A stretch of 64,000 bases of DNA from Bacteroidota bacterium (GCA_025963725.1 JAOQAE010000006.1:744001-808000); one strand, 5' to 3'; positions 39,282-48,827 are shown, numbered from the stretch's first letter. Notes: generated by a model not told the origin, from the letters alone. Program-made: numbers and translations.

Positions 39282-39335
39282 ATTGTTACTACGAATTACG
39301 AATCTGTACTAAACCTGTATTCTTTAATTTCCCGA

Positions 39336-39854
39336 CTATTTGTAATGGATCTCGGATGCTCCGCCGTTTTTCAGCAGGCCTTCGATCGTTGCCCTGTTCT
39401 CTTCCTTTGTTTCGATCACCATCATGAATTTATCATCGGTAGTGCGCGGATCAGGATTTTTTGCTTTTGCCCCCGGTACCAGCCAGCTTCTCAGGAAGAA
39501 GGTGATTGCCATTCCATGTGCGGCACAAAGAACCGTTGATTCGAATGTGATAGGAATAAATGCAGGAACGTTCATGTAATAGGAGAAGCTTGGCTTTCCA
39601 CCCACGTCTGTAGGCCAGTCGCCGACCATCATATACCACATCATTAATGTGGCCAGGGAAGCGCCTGTAAGTCCGTAAATAAATGCGCAGATCGCAATGC
39701 GTGTCCTTGGAACCCCAATTGCAGCATCAAGTCCGTGAACCGGGAAAGGAGTGAACGCATCCTTGATGCTGAAACCCTGTGAGCGGATCTGTTTTGCATT
39801 GGCCAACAATGGCTCCTCATCATCGTAAATTGCGTGGATTACTACTTTGCTCAT
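39336..39854 (-). CDS. actD: Alternative complex III subunit ActD (DUF3341)
   Basis: The 172-residue protein has the two membrane helices of DUF3341 (about 55-75 and 98-120), with TPFPVHGLDAAIG and WPTDVGGKP, the family signature. The cytoplasmic ends are charged. ActD lies between actC and actE in the usual order and is a structural membrane subunit of the complex without cofactors. Length is typical. Confidence 0.95.
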   Translation of the reverse strand: MSKVVIHAIYDDEEPLLANAKQIRSQGFSIKDAFTPFPVHGLDAAIGVPRTRIAICAFIYGLTGASLATLMMWYMMVGDWPTDVGGKPSFSYYMNVPAFIPITFESTVLCAAHGMAITFFLRSWLVPGAKAKNPDPRTTDDKFMMVIETKEENRATIEGLLKNGGASEIHYK

Positions 39855-39902
39855 ATCTTGTCTTATTGAATAATTCTTTGTTTGTTTTTTTATTAATTTT
39901 TG

Positions 39903-39956
39903 CAGTCCGGACCAGATTCTTCACTGCATTTCATTTCGTTCAGAATGACAGTCCGG
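39903..39956. repeat. Intergenic repeat element between actD and actC
   Basis: The gap holds the phrase CATTTCGTTCAGAATGACAG, typical of dispersed bacterial intergenic repeats (on the other strand it reads CTGTCATTCTGAACGAAATG). It is flanked by direct repeats CAGTCCGG at 39903-39910 and 39949-39956. An insertion inside the operon is a possible origin. No coding role is apparent. Confidence 0.5.
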
Positions 39957-39963
39957 TTAAGTA

Positions 39964-41373
39964 TTAGTGATGTCCTGCGTTATAGGCATCGTTGCTGTGC
40001 GCTGCATGCTTTTCCTTGTATTCCTGTCCGGATGATTTCATGATCGATTTCAGCTCGGCCTGTGCGATCACCGGGAAATAACGGGTGAAGAGCAGGAAGA
40101 AGGTGAAGAACATCCCGATAGTTCCGGTATAGATCCCAATGTCTACAAACGTTGGGTGGTACATGTTCCAGGAAGAAGGAAGGAATGTACGGCACAGCGT
40201 AGGCACAATGATCACGAAGCGCTCGAACCACATACCGATGTTCACGATGATCGACATTACGAAGGTGAACATGAGGTTCGTACGTAATTTTTTCGACCAG
40301 AACAGCTGCGGGGAGATCACGTTGCAGGTCATCATAGCCGCATACGCCCACCAGTATGGGCCGGTAGCACGGTTAAGGAATGCGTACTGCTCGTATTCAA
40401 CGCCTGAGTACCAGGAGATAAACAGCTCGGTTAAGTATGCAACACCTACGATAGAACCGGTAACGATGATCACGATGTTCATGTACTCGATGTGCTTGAT
40501 GGTGATGTAGTTCTCCAGGTTGTAGATCTTACGCATGATCAACAACAGGGTCAATACCATTGCGAAACCGGAAAATACGGCACCGGCAACGAAATAAGGA
40601 GGGAAGATGGTGGTGTGCCAGCCCGGTACTACGGATGTGGCAAAGTCGGTGGATACGATCGAGTGAACGGAGAATACAAGCGGTGTCGACAAGCCTGCAA
40701 GCACCAGGGAAACCTCTTCAAAGCGGCTCCAGTGGCGTGCGCTTCCGCCCCATCCGAAGCTCATGATGCCGTACATTTTTTTGGCGAACGGCTTCACAGC
40801 CCTGTCGCGGATCATGGCGAAGTCAGGAATAAGCCCGGTGTACCAGAAAACAAGTGATACGGAGAAGTAAGTGGATACCGCGAAAACGTCCCACATCAGC
40901 GGGGAGTTAAAGTTCACCCAAAGTGATCCGAACTGGTTTGGCAATGGGAACAGCCAGTAGTCGAGCCATGGGCGGCCTGTGTGTAACAATACGAAGATGG
41001 CTGCGCACATTACGGCAAAGATGGTCATCGCTTCAGCGGAGCGGTTGATCGCCATTCTCCATTTCTGGCGGAATAACAAAAGTACCGCAGAGATCAGCGT
41101 TCCGGCGTGTCCGATACCGATCCACCATACGAAGTTGGTGATATCCCAGGCCCAGTCAACACCGTTGTTGGAGCCCCAAACCCCGATACCTGTACCGATC
41201 GTGTAACACAGGCACCCGATACCCCAAAGGAAGCAGATGATAGATGCGGTAAGAAGCATGTACCAATGCTTGGATGCTTTGCCCTCGATTGGCCTTACGA
41301 TATCTTCAGTTACCTGGTGATATGACTTTTTACCAAGGATTAACGGCTCTCTGATTTCCGATTCGTGCTGCAT
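39964..41373 (-). CDS. actC: Alternative complex III subunit ActC (NrfD-like)
   Basis: The 469-residue integral membrane protein belongs to the NrfD/PsrC-like family, with about ten helices. Motifs include NFVWWIGIGHAGTLISA, HTGRPWLDYWLFPLPN and SWYSGVEYEQ. In this family the protein binds quinol near the periplasmic side and feeds electrons to the iron-sulfur subunit ActB. It lies 55 bases downstream of actB and is followed by actD. The His-rich end (NAGHH) is unremarkable in Bacteroidetes. Confidence 0.95.
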   Translation of the reverse strand: MQHESEIREPLILGKKSYHQVTEDIVRPIEGKASKHWYMLLTASIICFLWGIGCLCYTIGTGIGVWGSNNGVDWAWDITNFVWWIGIGHAGTLISAVLLLFRQKWRMAINRSAEAMTIFAVMCAAIFVLLHTGRPWLDYWLFPLPNQFGSLWVNFNSPLMWDVFAVSTYFSVSLVFWYTGLIPDFAMIRDRAVKPFAKKMYGIMSFGWGGSARHWSRFEEVSLVLAGLSTPLVFSVHSIVSTDFATSVVPGWHTTIFPPYFVAGAVFSGFAMVLTLLLIMRKIYNLENYITIKHIEYMNIVIIVTGSIVGVAYLTELFISWYSGVEYEQYAFLNRATGPYWWAYAAMMTCNVISPQLFWSKKLRTNLMFTFVMSIIVNIGMWFERFVIIVPTLCRTFLPSSWNMYHPTFVDIGIYTGTIGMFFTFFLLFTRYFPVIAQAELKSIMKSSGQEYKEKHAAHSNDAYNAGHH

Positions 41374-41428
41374 ATTCTTCTCTTAAAAAATTATAAATTT
41401 AAAATTCTTAATTATAGGTCAAATGCTA

Positions 41429-44400
41429 CTATAAAGCGCTTTCCTTACCTTCTTTCACTTCATTATGCTCTGCTGCGAACTCAGCTTCCTCACAGTTCCT
41501 CACTTTTGTCAGGTAAGATAATGCCGGTTTTGTTCCGATCTCTTCGAGCACGTAGAAGTTACGCGCATCTTCTTTTCTCAGAACCGCCACTGCGCTTTCT
41601 TCGTCGTTCAGATCTCCGAAAATGATCGCGTTGGTAGGGCATGACTGCTGGCAGGCGGTTTTGATCTCGCCGTCTTTCAGCTTGCGCTCTGCTTTTTTCG
41701 CATCGAGCTTGCCGCCCTGGATACGCTGAACGCACATAGAGCATTTTTCCATTACACCGCGTGAGCGTACAACAACGTCAGGGTTCAATACCATGCGGCC
41801 TAAGTCGTCCTGTGTAGGGTTGAATGTAAAATCAGGGTTTGCGTTGTAGTTAAACCAGTTGAAGCGTCTAACTTTATAAGGGCAGTTGTTTGCGCAGTAG
41901 CGTGTTCCTACGCAACGGTTGTAGGTCATCTGGTTCAGTCCGTCGGAGCTGTGGTTTGTAGCAAGCACCGGGCAAACGTTTTCGCATGGTGCGTGGTTAC
42001 AGTGCTGGCAAAGCATCGGCTGGAACACCACTTTCGGGTTCAATGCCTCCGGGTTTTCCATATCGAGGTACATGTCGATCGCGCCAACGCCATCCTCGTG
42101 TGCCTTTTCCTTTGCTTTTTTGCCTTCGTTCGGCCATTTTGTAGTGTAGTAGCGGTCGATACGCAGCCAGTGCATCTCGCGTGTTTTCATCACCTGCGTT
42201 TTACCAACCACGGCAACGTTGTTCTCTGCAGTACAGCTTACAACACATGATCCGCAGCCGATACAGGAGTTAAGATCGATCGTCATGCCCCATTTGTGGC
42301 CGGGACGGTCAAATGAATCCCAAAGGTCGACTTCCGACATTTTCACTTTTCCGGAGTGTGTAACGAGCATTTCATCAGGGTTACCTGCTTTTGCATCTTT
42401 CTGGTATTCGGAAAGAACGGTTTCCTTCACAATGTCACGGCCCATTAATGTATGGTGAACCTGTGTTCCGGCCATTTCAACCTTTTCGTTCGCATCCTCC
42501 ACTTTCGCGTCGAGCGCTCCGTACATCATGCTTCCGTTCATCAGCTGGATGAAAGGATATGCATTCTGGCCGATCACAGTTCCTGTTCTCAGGCTCAGGT
42601 TTCCTGCCTTGTCTCTTCCGTATCCAACAGCGATACCGATGGTTCCGCGTGCCTGGCCCGGCTGAGGCACAACAGGTAATTTAATGGTGGTGCCGCTCAC
42701 GGTAACGTTTACAACGCTTGCTTCCCTGTCCTGGCGCTGCATAAGGTCGTATTTACCTTCCATATCAAGAGGCGACATGGTAACGTAGTTGTCCCAGGTT
42801 ATTTTTGTGATAGGATCCGGTAATTCCTGTAACCATGGGTTGTTTGCCTGGTTACCGTTACCGATCCCTACTTTTTCGTATAATGCAAGCTCGAATGCCG
42901 ATTCTCCTGCGCCTTTAACGGCAGCGATCTTAGCGGCAGCTTCGCCGAGGTCAACCTTTGCAACAGATTTGGCTTCTTCTTTCGGCTCTTCTTTTTTCTT
43001 GTCCCCTTTTACAGCCACCGGTGCAGCTTTTACGCTGTCGGCCATGCCGTTCATTTCCATTTCGCCGCCTTTTCCTACTTCAATAGCGCCATCATGCAGG
43101 GAGTGGTTCCAGAAATCGTTGAAGCCCATGTATTTGCCCTGCATCGGGAATACGCGCTCCATCCAGTTCTTCTGGATGTATGAATGGTAATCGCTGTTAT
43201 TGCCGCTCCATTTCAATAATGTTTCCTGCGCCTGGCGTGTGGAGAACAAAGGAGAGATGGTTGGCTGTGATAACGAGTAGTGTGCTTTTTTAGGATTGAA
43301 ATCGTTCCATGATTCGAGGTAGTTGTGATCAGGACAGATATAATGCGCCATGGCAGCTGTTTCATCAGCCCTGTCGGCGAGGGAGATGCGCAATCCAACT
43401 TTGTTGTACGCCTCTGCGAATTTTAATGCTGCAGGAGCTGTGTAAACAGGGTTTGTGTTGTAGGTGATGAGCGCATCCACTTTACCGCCCGCCATTTCGG
43501 AAACGAGGGCAGCAAAGGCTGCATCATCGCCCTGGCGTGTATAGTTCGGGTTCTCAATATCGATGGTTTTGCCATAGTTGTCGAGCATCTGGTTGATGCC
43601 GTTCACTACAAGCTGAACGTACATGTCGTTCGATCCGCTTACCACAAGTGATTTCCCTTTGTGGTCAGCGAGGTCTTTTGCCGCTTTTGCGATTGTTGCG
43701 TCGCAGGCAAGCGCTGAAGAGGAAAGCGATGATCCGCCAACGATCTTTGCAACTGCGTTGTACAGGTTAACGGCAACTTTTCCATGTTCTGAAACTTTAA
43801 CAGGCTCGCGGTAATCGGCGTTTGCACCGGTTAATGACAGGATGCTCTCGAACTGGTAATGCCTCGACATGCTCTTTTTGTTCTTGCCTACCTTACGCGT
43901 TTTAGCGTACTGGTTTGCAGTTTCAATCGGAGAAAGCCAGTTAGCGAGGAAGTCGGCGCCGATGCCCACGATAATTTCAGCTTTGTCGAAGTTGTAGGAA
44001 GGAATTACTTCCTGTCCGAAGGTCTGCGCATTTGCTTTCGCCATTCCAGAGAAGGAAACGGCATCGTAAGTAACAAGCTTTGTAGTAGGGTATTTTGCTG
44101 TGAACTCAGCAATTACAGCCTTGGTGGACGGGCTGATGATGGTAGAGGAAAGAATGCGGATAGCGCCGCCTTTTGCTGCGATGGCAGCCAGCTTGTTCCC
44201 TATCTCTTTATCGGCAGTGGCCCACGTTGTTAAATTGCCGTTGGCCATTGGCGCGCTTAAGCGGGAAGAGTCGTACAGGGAAAGAACGGAAGCCTGCACA
44301 CGTGCATTGGTTCCGCCTTTCGTGATGCCGGAAAGATCGTTTCCTTCAATTTTGATAGGGCGGCCTTCGCGTGTTTTTACAATAATGGAAGCGTAATCGT

Positions 44401-44701
44401 TCCCATCGAAGTAAGTGGAAGCATACCAGTTGGCAACGCCGGGAGTGATCTCTTCAGGCTTTACAACGTAAGGAATTGCTTTGTTTACAGGAGTTTCGCA
44501 GGCAGCCAGTGATGCGGCCGTTACGCTGAAGCCTAAAAACTTAAGGAAATCGCGGCGGTTGGTGCCATCGTTCTCCAGGCTTTTGTCTCCGAGGAATTTT
44601 TCTACAGGCAGCTGTTCAGCAAATTCGTTATTCGCCTTTTGAACAAACTCAGGATTATTGTTTAATTCTTCTAATCCTTTCCAGTATTTTTTTGTTGCCA
44701 T
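41429..44701 (-). CDS. actB: Alternative complex III subunit ActB (Tat-exported Fe-S protein)
   Basis: The 1090-residue protein starts MATKKYWKGLEELNNNPEF and carries an 'extended' Tat signal, with the twin arginine (NRRDFLKFLGF) at residues 49-50, typical for this subunit. A molybdopterin-oxidoreductase-like domain (about 70-750, probably without molybdenum in this complex) is followed by a four-cluster ferredoxin-like domain. The cysteine groups are CIGCGSCVVSC, CQHCNHAPCENVC, CVGTRYCANNC and CSMCVQR...CQQSC. Electrons pass from quinol through these clusters to the hemes of ActA and ActE. The gene is second in the operon, 77 bases after actA. Confidence 0.97.
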   Translation of the reverse strand: MATKKYWKGLEELNNNPEFVQKANNEFAEQLPVEKFLGDKSLENDGTNRRDFLKFLGFSVTAASLAACETPVNKAIPYVVKPEEITPGVANWYASTYFDGNDYASIIVKTREGRPIKIEGNDLSGITKGGTNARVQASVLSLYDSSRLSAPMANGNLTTWATADKEIGNKLAAIAAKGGAIRILSSTIISPSTKAVIAEFTAKYPTTKLVTYDAVSFSGMAKANAQTFGQEVIPSYNFDKAEIIVGIGADFLANWLSPIETANQYAKTRKVGKNKKSMSRHYQFESILSLTGANADYREPVKVSEHGKVAVNLYNAVAKIVGGSSLSSSALACDATIAKAAKDLADHKGKSLVVSGSNDMYVQLVVNGINQMLDNYGKTIDIENPNYTRQGDDAAFAALVSEMAGGKVDALITYNTNPVYTAPAALKFAEAYNKVGLRISLADRADETAAMAHYICPDHNYLESWNDFNPKKAHYSLSQPTISPLFSTRQAQETLLKWSGNNSDYHSYIQKNWMERVFPMQGKYMGFNDFWNHSLHDGAIEVGKGGEMEMNGMADSVKAAPVAVKGDKKKEEPKEEAKSVAKVDLGEAAAKIAAVKGAGESAFELALYEKVGIGNGNQANNPWLQELPDPITKITWDNYVTMSPLDMEGKYDLMQRQDREASVVNVTVSGTTIKLPVVPQPGQARGTIGIAVGYGRDKAGNLSLRTGTVIGQNAYPFIQLMNGSMMYGALDAKVEDANEKVEMAGTQVHHTLMGRDIVKETVLSEYQKDAKAGNPDEMLVTHSGKVKMSEVDLWDSFDRPGHKWGMTIDLNSCIGCGSCVVSCTAENNVAVVGKTQVMKTREMHWLRIDRYYTTKWPNEGKKAKEKAHEDGVGAIDMYLDMENPEALNPKVVFQPMLCQHCNHAPCENVCPVLATNHSSDGLNQMTYNRCVGTRYCANNCPYKVRRFNWFNYNANPDFTFNPTQDDLGRMVLNPDVVVRSRGVMEKCSMCVQRIQGGKLDAKKAERKLKDGEIKTACQQSCPTNAIIFGDLNDEESAVAVLRKEDARNFYVLEEIGTKPALSYLTKVRNCEEAEFAAEHNEVKEGKESAL

Positions 44702-44778
44702 ATCTGTTATAAATTCTAAATCTTGAAATTCTAAATTCTAAAGTTCTGTGTTAAAAGTGCTGTGTTACTTTTCGCACA

Positions 44779-46056
44779 CTAATAATGACATCTTACGCAA
44801 TCGATACCGCCCATTTTATCAACAGTGATCGGCTGGCCTTTGTATTTTTCAGCCAGTCTTTTGTGTAAGCTTTCGTAATAAGGATTGTCTTTCATGCCCG
44901 GTACTTCCGTCTTCCTGTGACAGTCGATGCACCATCCCATGGTCAGCGGCTTCACCTGCGCCACTGTGGTCATTTCCTTCACTTCGCCGTGGCAGGTAGC
45001 GCATTCCTGCTTACCTACTTTTACGTGCTGCTGGTGGGAGAAGAATACGAAATCCTGGAGGTTGTGAACCTTGATCCATTTGATAGGCCTTTCGGGCTTG
45101 TTGTATTCGCCTTTGTCGGGATCCCATCCTGCTGCAGCATAGATCTTAGCGATCTCTGCAGTTCCGGTGTTAGGGCCTTTGGAAATTCCTTTGTGACAGT
45201 TCATACAAACGTTTACGGAAGGGATGCCTGCTGTTTTGCTCCTTTCAACACCGGAGTGGCAGTACTGGCAGTTGATGGCATTGTCGCCGGCGTGGATCTT
45301 GTGAGAGAATGCGATCGGCTGTTCCGGGTGGTATTCCATTTTCTGGTCAGGATCAGCGTACACGCCGATGCCTTTCAGTCCGTACCATCCGCTGGTGAGC
45401 AAGCCTCCTATGATGATGAGGACGATCACGGCAGTGGTACGCTTGTGGGAGCCGATCCACTGTTTTAATTCTGTCCACGGGCCAACAGCTTCTTCTTCCG
45501 GAAGGCCCATTTTTTCGTTCTGTAAATTTTTGAGTGAGTGGCGTACACCGCGTAATACGGCAACGATCACGATGAGGAAAGCAATAACTCCGATAAGCAC
45601 GGCAAGCGGGTTAACTCCCTGCTCCTGTGCAACTACGGCACCGCCGGTTGCGCCGGTAGCACCGGTTGGGCCTGGAGGAGGCGGCGGGTTTTTAATGTAA
45701 GAGATCACAGCAGTAATGTCCTCGTCGCTAAGCGTAGCGGCAAAAACGGTCATGTCGGCCTTATTGTTTTCATTAAACACTTTCACTGCATACGCATCAC
45801 CCGCAGCAACCATTGCTTTGTTATTCTTGATCCAGTCGTGGAGCCATTTTTCACCTGGTACACGTGTCATAACCCCTTCGAGTCCGGGCCCTGTCAACTT
45901 GTTTTTACCAAGACTGTGACAAACTGCACAGTTCTGCTTGAAGATCTTCTCTCCGTCGGCTGCGAATGCATTGTTTGTACTAAGAATGAGTGATAAAAAA
46001 AGGAAGGAAAAAATAGCGAAAATTTGTTTTTTCGGCTTTTTAAACAATGTATCCAT
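44779..46056 (-). CDS. actA: Alternative complex III subunit ActA with extra N-terminal cytochrome domain
   Basis: The 425-residue protein has six CXXCH motifs (residues 43-47, 263-267, 284-288, 352-356, 376-380, 420-424). The last five form the multiheme core known in ActA. The first lies in a separate monoheme domain (about 34-123: GEKIFKQNCAVCHSLG) after a signal peptide. A Pro/Gly linker (NPPPPPGPTGATGATGGA) and two membrane helices (about 149-170 and 208-224) join the two. The core ActA of Rhodothermus marinus is pentaheme. The extra domain may be a tethered electron shuttle, but this is my inference. The gene starts the act/cox operon. Confidence 0.95.
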   Translation of the reverse strand: MDTLFKKPKKQIFAIFSFLFLSLILSTNNAFAADGEKIFKQNCAVCHSLGKNKLTGPGLEGVMTRVPGEKWLHDWIKNNKAMVAAGDAYAVKVFNENNKADMTVFAATLSDEDITAVISYIKNPPPPPGPTGATGATGGAVVAQEQGVNPLAVLIGVIAFLIVIVAVLRGVRHSLKNLQNEKMGLPEEEAVGPWTELKQWIGSHKRTTAVIVLIIIGGLLTSGWYGLKGIGVYADPDQKMEYHPEQPIAFSHKIHAGDNAINCQYCHSGVERSKTAGIPSVNVCMNCHKGISKGPNTGTAEIAKIYAAAGWDPDKGEYNKPERPIKWIKVHNLQDFVFFSHQQHVKVGKQECATCHGEVKEMTTVAQVKPLTMGWCIDCHRKTEVPGMKDNPYYESLHKRLAEKYKGQPITVDKMGGIDCVRCHY

Positions 46057-46125
46057 ATTGATTTTTAAGTATTTAGCTCTGTTGAATAGTCCGGTTTTAG
46101 CGGAAGAGTATTTTTACTCGAGGGG

Positions 46126-46158
46126 CAAATTTATAAGAAAGAGTAATTGCTGATTCAA
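46126..46158 (-). promoter_or_regulatory. actA: Promoter of the act/cox operon
   Basis: Read on the minus strand, TAAATTTG (46126-46133) matches TAnnTTTG. TTG at 46156-46158 lies 22 bases upstream, within the Bacteroidetes -33/-7 spacing. The leader before the actA ATG is about 65 bases. No operator is apparent. This lies in the 310-base gap 46057-46390, which otherwise holds only the divergent SPOR-gene promoter. Confidence 0.6.
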
Positions 46159-46344
46159 AAAAAGTTAAAATTTTATAAAAAACATTTAATTTATATTCAT
46201 TCTAAATAACCTCCTTTTCCCTTTAAAAATAAATACTCCCGAATTGCCCCGCGAAAAGGAATACTTATCCCGGCCTTTCATTCTTTTGTCGAAAGAGAGG
46301 CTGAGATTCAGGCAAGGTTTTGCATAAAAAATGAGGCATGATGA

Positions 46345-46375
46345 TTGGCTGCGGAACGTAATTTAAATATCTTTG
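46345..46375 (+). promoter_or_regulatory. Promoter of the SPOR-domain gene
   Basis: TTG (46345-46347) and TATCTTTG (46368-46375) are separated by 20 bases, matching the Bacteroidetes -33/-7 consensus well. The ATG at 46391 is only 15 bases beyond the -7 element, so the leader would be very short (about 9 bases). Confidence 0.6.
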
Positions 46376-46390
46376 CAGGCATATAATTTT

Positions 46391-46804
46391 ATGAGCGCGA
46401 CCAAAGCATTCTTTTTAGTGATCTTTTTCTGTTCCTTTTCCTTGTTCCTGAGGTCGCAAACAGCTGTTGCCGACACCGGGAAAATAGAGCTGGTGCAGGA
46501 TTACAAGATCAAGGACCTTGTGGCGAAGCACGTGGAGCTGAATGCGAAGTCGAACCTGAAAGGCTACCGCCTCAAGATCCATTTCGGCTCTGATAAAACA
46601 AAGGCGCGTGAAATAAAGGCAAAATTCATTGCAAAATTTCCGAATGTTCCGGCGTACGAAAAATACGACCAGCCTAATTTTAATATCCGCGTCGGCGATT
46701 TCAGGACGAAGCTTGAAGCTTACAGGTTCTTAAAAGAGGTGCAGCCCGAATTCCCTTCCGCATTCATTGTCCTGGACGAGATCGAGCTTCCGGAGATCCG
46801 CTGA
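46391..46804 (+). CDS. Secreted SPOR-domain protein
   Basis: I use ATG 46391 (MSATKAFFLVIF), giving 137 residues; the TTG six codons upstream lies inside the promoter -7 element. A signal peptide (to about residue 24) precedes a SPOR-like domain (about 60-137) with KGYRLKIHFGSDKTKAREIKA, FNIRVGDFRTKLEAYRFLKEV and PSAFIVLDEIELP. SPOR domains bind denuded peptidoglycan strands at division sites or other cell-wall sites. It is an isolated short gene of typical family length. Confidence 0.85.
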   Translation: MSATKAFFLVIFFCSFSLFLRSQTAVADTGKIELVQDYKIKDLVAKHVELNAKSNLKGYRLKIHFGSDKTKAREIKAKFIAKFPNVPAYEKYDQPNFNIRVGDFRTKLEAYRFLKEVQPEFPSAFIVLDEIELPEIR

Positions 46805-46946
46805 TCCCCACCCTTTTCTCTTTCCAGAAGCCTTCTATTTCCCCAAAAAAAGTTTGCTCCTTCTTTTGGATTTTTCATTTTATATCCCCATATTAGCAGA
46901 ATATTTAATTTCTCTAAACAAAATAATAAATTTTAATTGTTCCCCC

Positions 46947-48827
46947 ATGAAAAAAATACTACTACTTTGTGGCGTATTCTCATCTGCAATGCTTGCCGCC
47001 CAGACTGCGGCCAACAGCGCATCTGAGGTGCTTTACCCGGTTGATTTTCACATTTCAAGACCATTGAGCGAATTACCTGATTTCGAGGAAACGGAAAATC
47101 TGTATGAAAAGGAAGAAACCAAGGACCGTGAGCACCGCCCCACTCCTAATTTTGATTTCACCTATGAAAAAGACGGCGCTGCTTACGGCAATGACGCATC
47201 TTCGATCCAGAGCAAACAGGGCGACCGTTCACCGGCTACTCCTATAGCTTCTTTTGCCGGACAGAGCGGCGGGGGATATCCTCCTGATCCAAGCGGTGCT
47301 GCAGGCCCTAACCATTATGTCCAGGCTGTAAATGCAACGCCTTTTAAAGTGTTCAACAAAACTACAGGCACTACACTGATGTCGCCTAAGAATATCGGTA
47401 CATTATGGTCGCCGGCAACAGGTAACCTCGGCGATCCTATCGTTATGTACGACAGGTATGCTGACCGCTGGTTCCTTGCACAGTTCGGACAGTCGGGATC
47501 AACCAACTATGTTTACATAGCGATCTCCACAACACCGGATCCGACAGGCACGTATTACACATACACCTATACTTCCGCGAGCTTCCCGGATTACCTGAAA
47601 TTCTCGATCTGGGGCGATGGCTATTACATGACCTCTAACCAGGGCGGACGCCTATATGTTTTTGAAAGGACCAAAATGCTGGCAGGGATCTCTACTGCAC
47701 GCTCCGTAACGGCAACATTCAGTGTTGGCGGAACTTCCGGCTTCTGGTGCCCGCTTGCTGCGGATGCTGACGGCGGATTACCTCCTGCTGCAACACCATG
47801 CCCGTTCTTCTGGTTTACCGATAACTCCTGGTCAGGAGCTGTTGATGGTGTTAAATATTGCAAGGCTACTGTAAACTGGACGCCTGCTACTCCAACGTTA
47901 TCAATTACACCGGCTACACAGATCACTACCGCTGCATTTAACGGAACCTATAACTCAAGCTGGGACGACGTTCCTCAGCCTTCTACCACAGCCATGCTGG
48001 ATGGTATCGGCGGAGTTGCGACCTACCGCGCACAGTACAGGAGATGGACCGGCTACAACACTATTTTACTGAACTGGGGAGTGCTCATTTCAGCAACACC
48101 ACGCCAAAGAGCGATCAAATGGGTGGAATTGCGTGAAAACACGGCAACTCCGGGTGTATGGACATTGTACCAGGAAGGCACTTACCAGCCGGATACAAAA
48201 ACGCGCTGGGTAGGAAGTATGGCGATGGATGACAATGGCGCGATCGCGCTTTGCTATGCACGCTCTGCATCAACCACTTCTGCTACCGACATCGGTTACC
48301 CGAGCTTATGCTACACAGGAAGATGTGCTTCCGACCCGCTGGGACAAATGACCATGACTGAAACATTAGTGAAAGCAGGTACTGCATCCCAGACCACTGT
48401 GAACCGTTTCGGAGATTATTCGCAAACTGCGCTTGATCCTGACGGATTAACATTCTGGCATACCTGCGAATACATCGGCGGATCAGGAACTTCCGGTTCA
48501 CCGAGAACATGGATCTACTCTTTCCGTTTGCCAACCTGCGCTACAGGAATTGCAGAAGAAGCAAGCCATATGAACACGGTAACAGCATTCCAGTCGAACA
48601 ATGAGATCAACGTAAAGGGCGAGAACCTGAATGTTGAAGGCGAGCTGGTTGTTGACCTGTTTGACGTTACAGGAAAACAGATCACCGGCAAGCAGGTGAT
48701 GACAAACGGAACTTCCGTTGAAACTTCCTTTAACATTGATAATTTAGCAAGCGGAACTTACCTGGTAAGGGTTGGTAAAGTAAACACCAGCTTCCAGCGT
48801 GTTGTTAAATTAGTAGTTACCAAATAA
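46947..48827 (+). CDS. T9SS type A cargo, large secreted protein of unknown activity
   Basis: I use ATG 46947 (MKKILLLCGVFSSAMLAAQ), giving 626 residues with a proper signal peptide; the open frame extends 60 codons upstream through the previous gene and is not credible there. The central domain (about 90-540) contains DPSGAAGPNHYVQAVN and LGDPIVMYDRYADRWFLAQF, known from secreted beta-propeller-like proteins. The C-terminal about 75 residues are a type A sorting domain (VDLFDVTGKQ, ASGTYLVRVG). Catalytic residues are not evident. It is followed by its own terminator. Confidence 0.88.
   Translation: MKKILLLCGVFSSAMLAAQTAANSASEVLYPVDFHISRPLSELPDFEETENLYEKEETKDREHRPTPNFDFTYEKDGAAYGNDASSIQSKQGDRSPATPIASFAGQSGGGYPPDPSGAAGPNHYVQAVNATPFKVFNKTTGTTLMSPKNIGTLWSPATGNLGDPIVMYDRYADRWFLAQFGQSGSTNYVYIAISTTPDPTGTYYTYTYTSASFPDYLKFSIWGDGYYMTSNQGGRLYVFERTKMLAGISTARSVTATFSVGGTSGFWCPLAADADGGLPPAATPCPFFWFTDNSWSGAVDGVKYCKATVNWTPATPTLSITPATQITTAAFNGTYNSSWDDVPQPSTTAMLDGIGGVATYRAQYRRWTGYNTILLNWGVLISATPRQRAIKWVELRENTATPGVWTLYQEGTYQPDTKTRWVGSMAMDDNGAIALCYARSASTTSATDIGYPSLCYTGRCASDPLGQMTMTETLVKAGTASQTTVNRFGDYSQTALDPDGLTFWHTCEYIGGSGTSGSPRTWIYSFRLPTCATGIAEEASHMNTVTAFQSNNEINVKGENLNVEGELVVDLFDVTGKQITGKQVMTNGTSVETSFNIDNLASGTYLVRVGKVNTSFQRVVKLVVTK

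Noticed and set aside
46767-46946. Upstream extension of the 46947 gene
   Set aside because: The in-frame region overlaps the SPOR gene and has no signal. The ATG at 46947 is followed at once by a good signal peptide.
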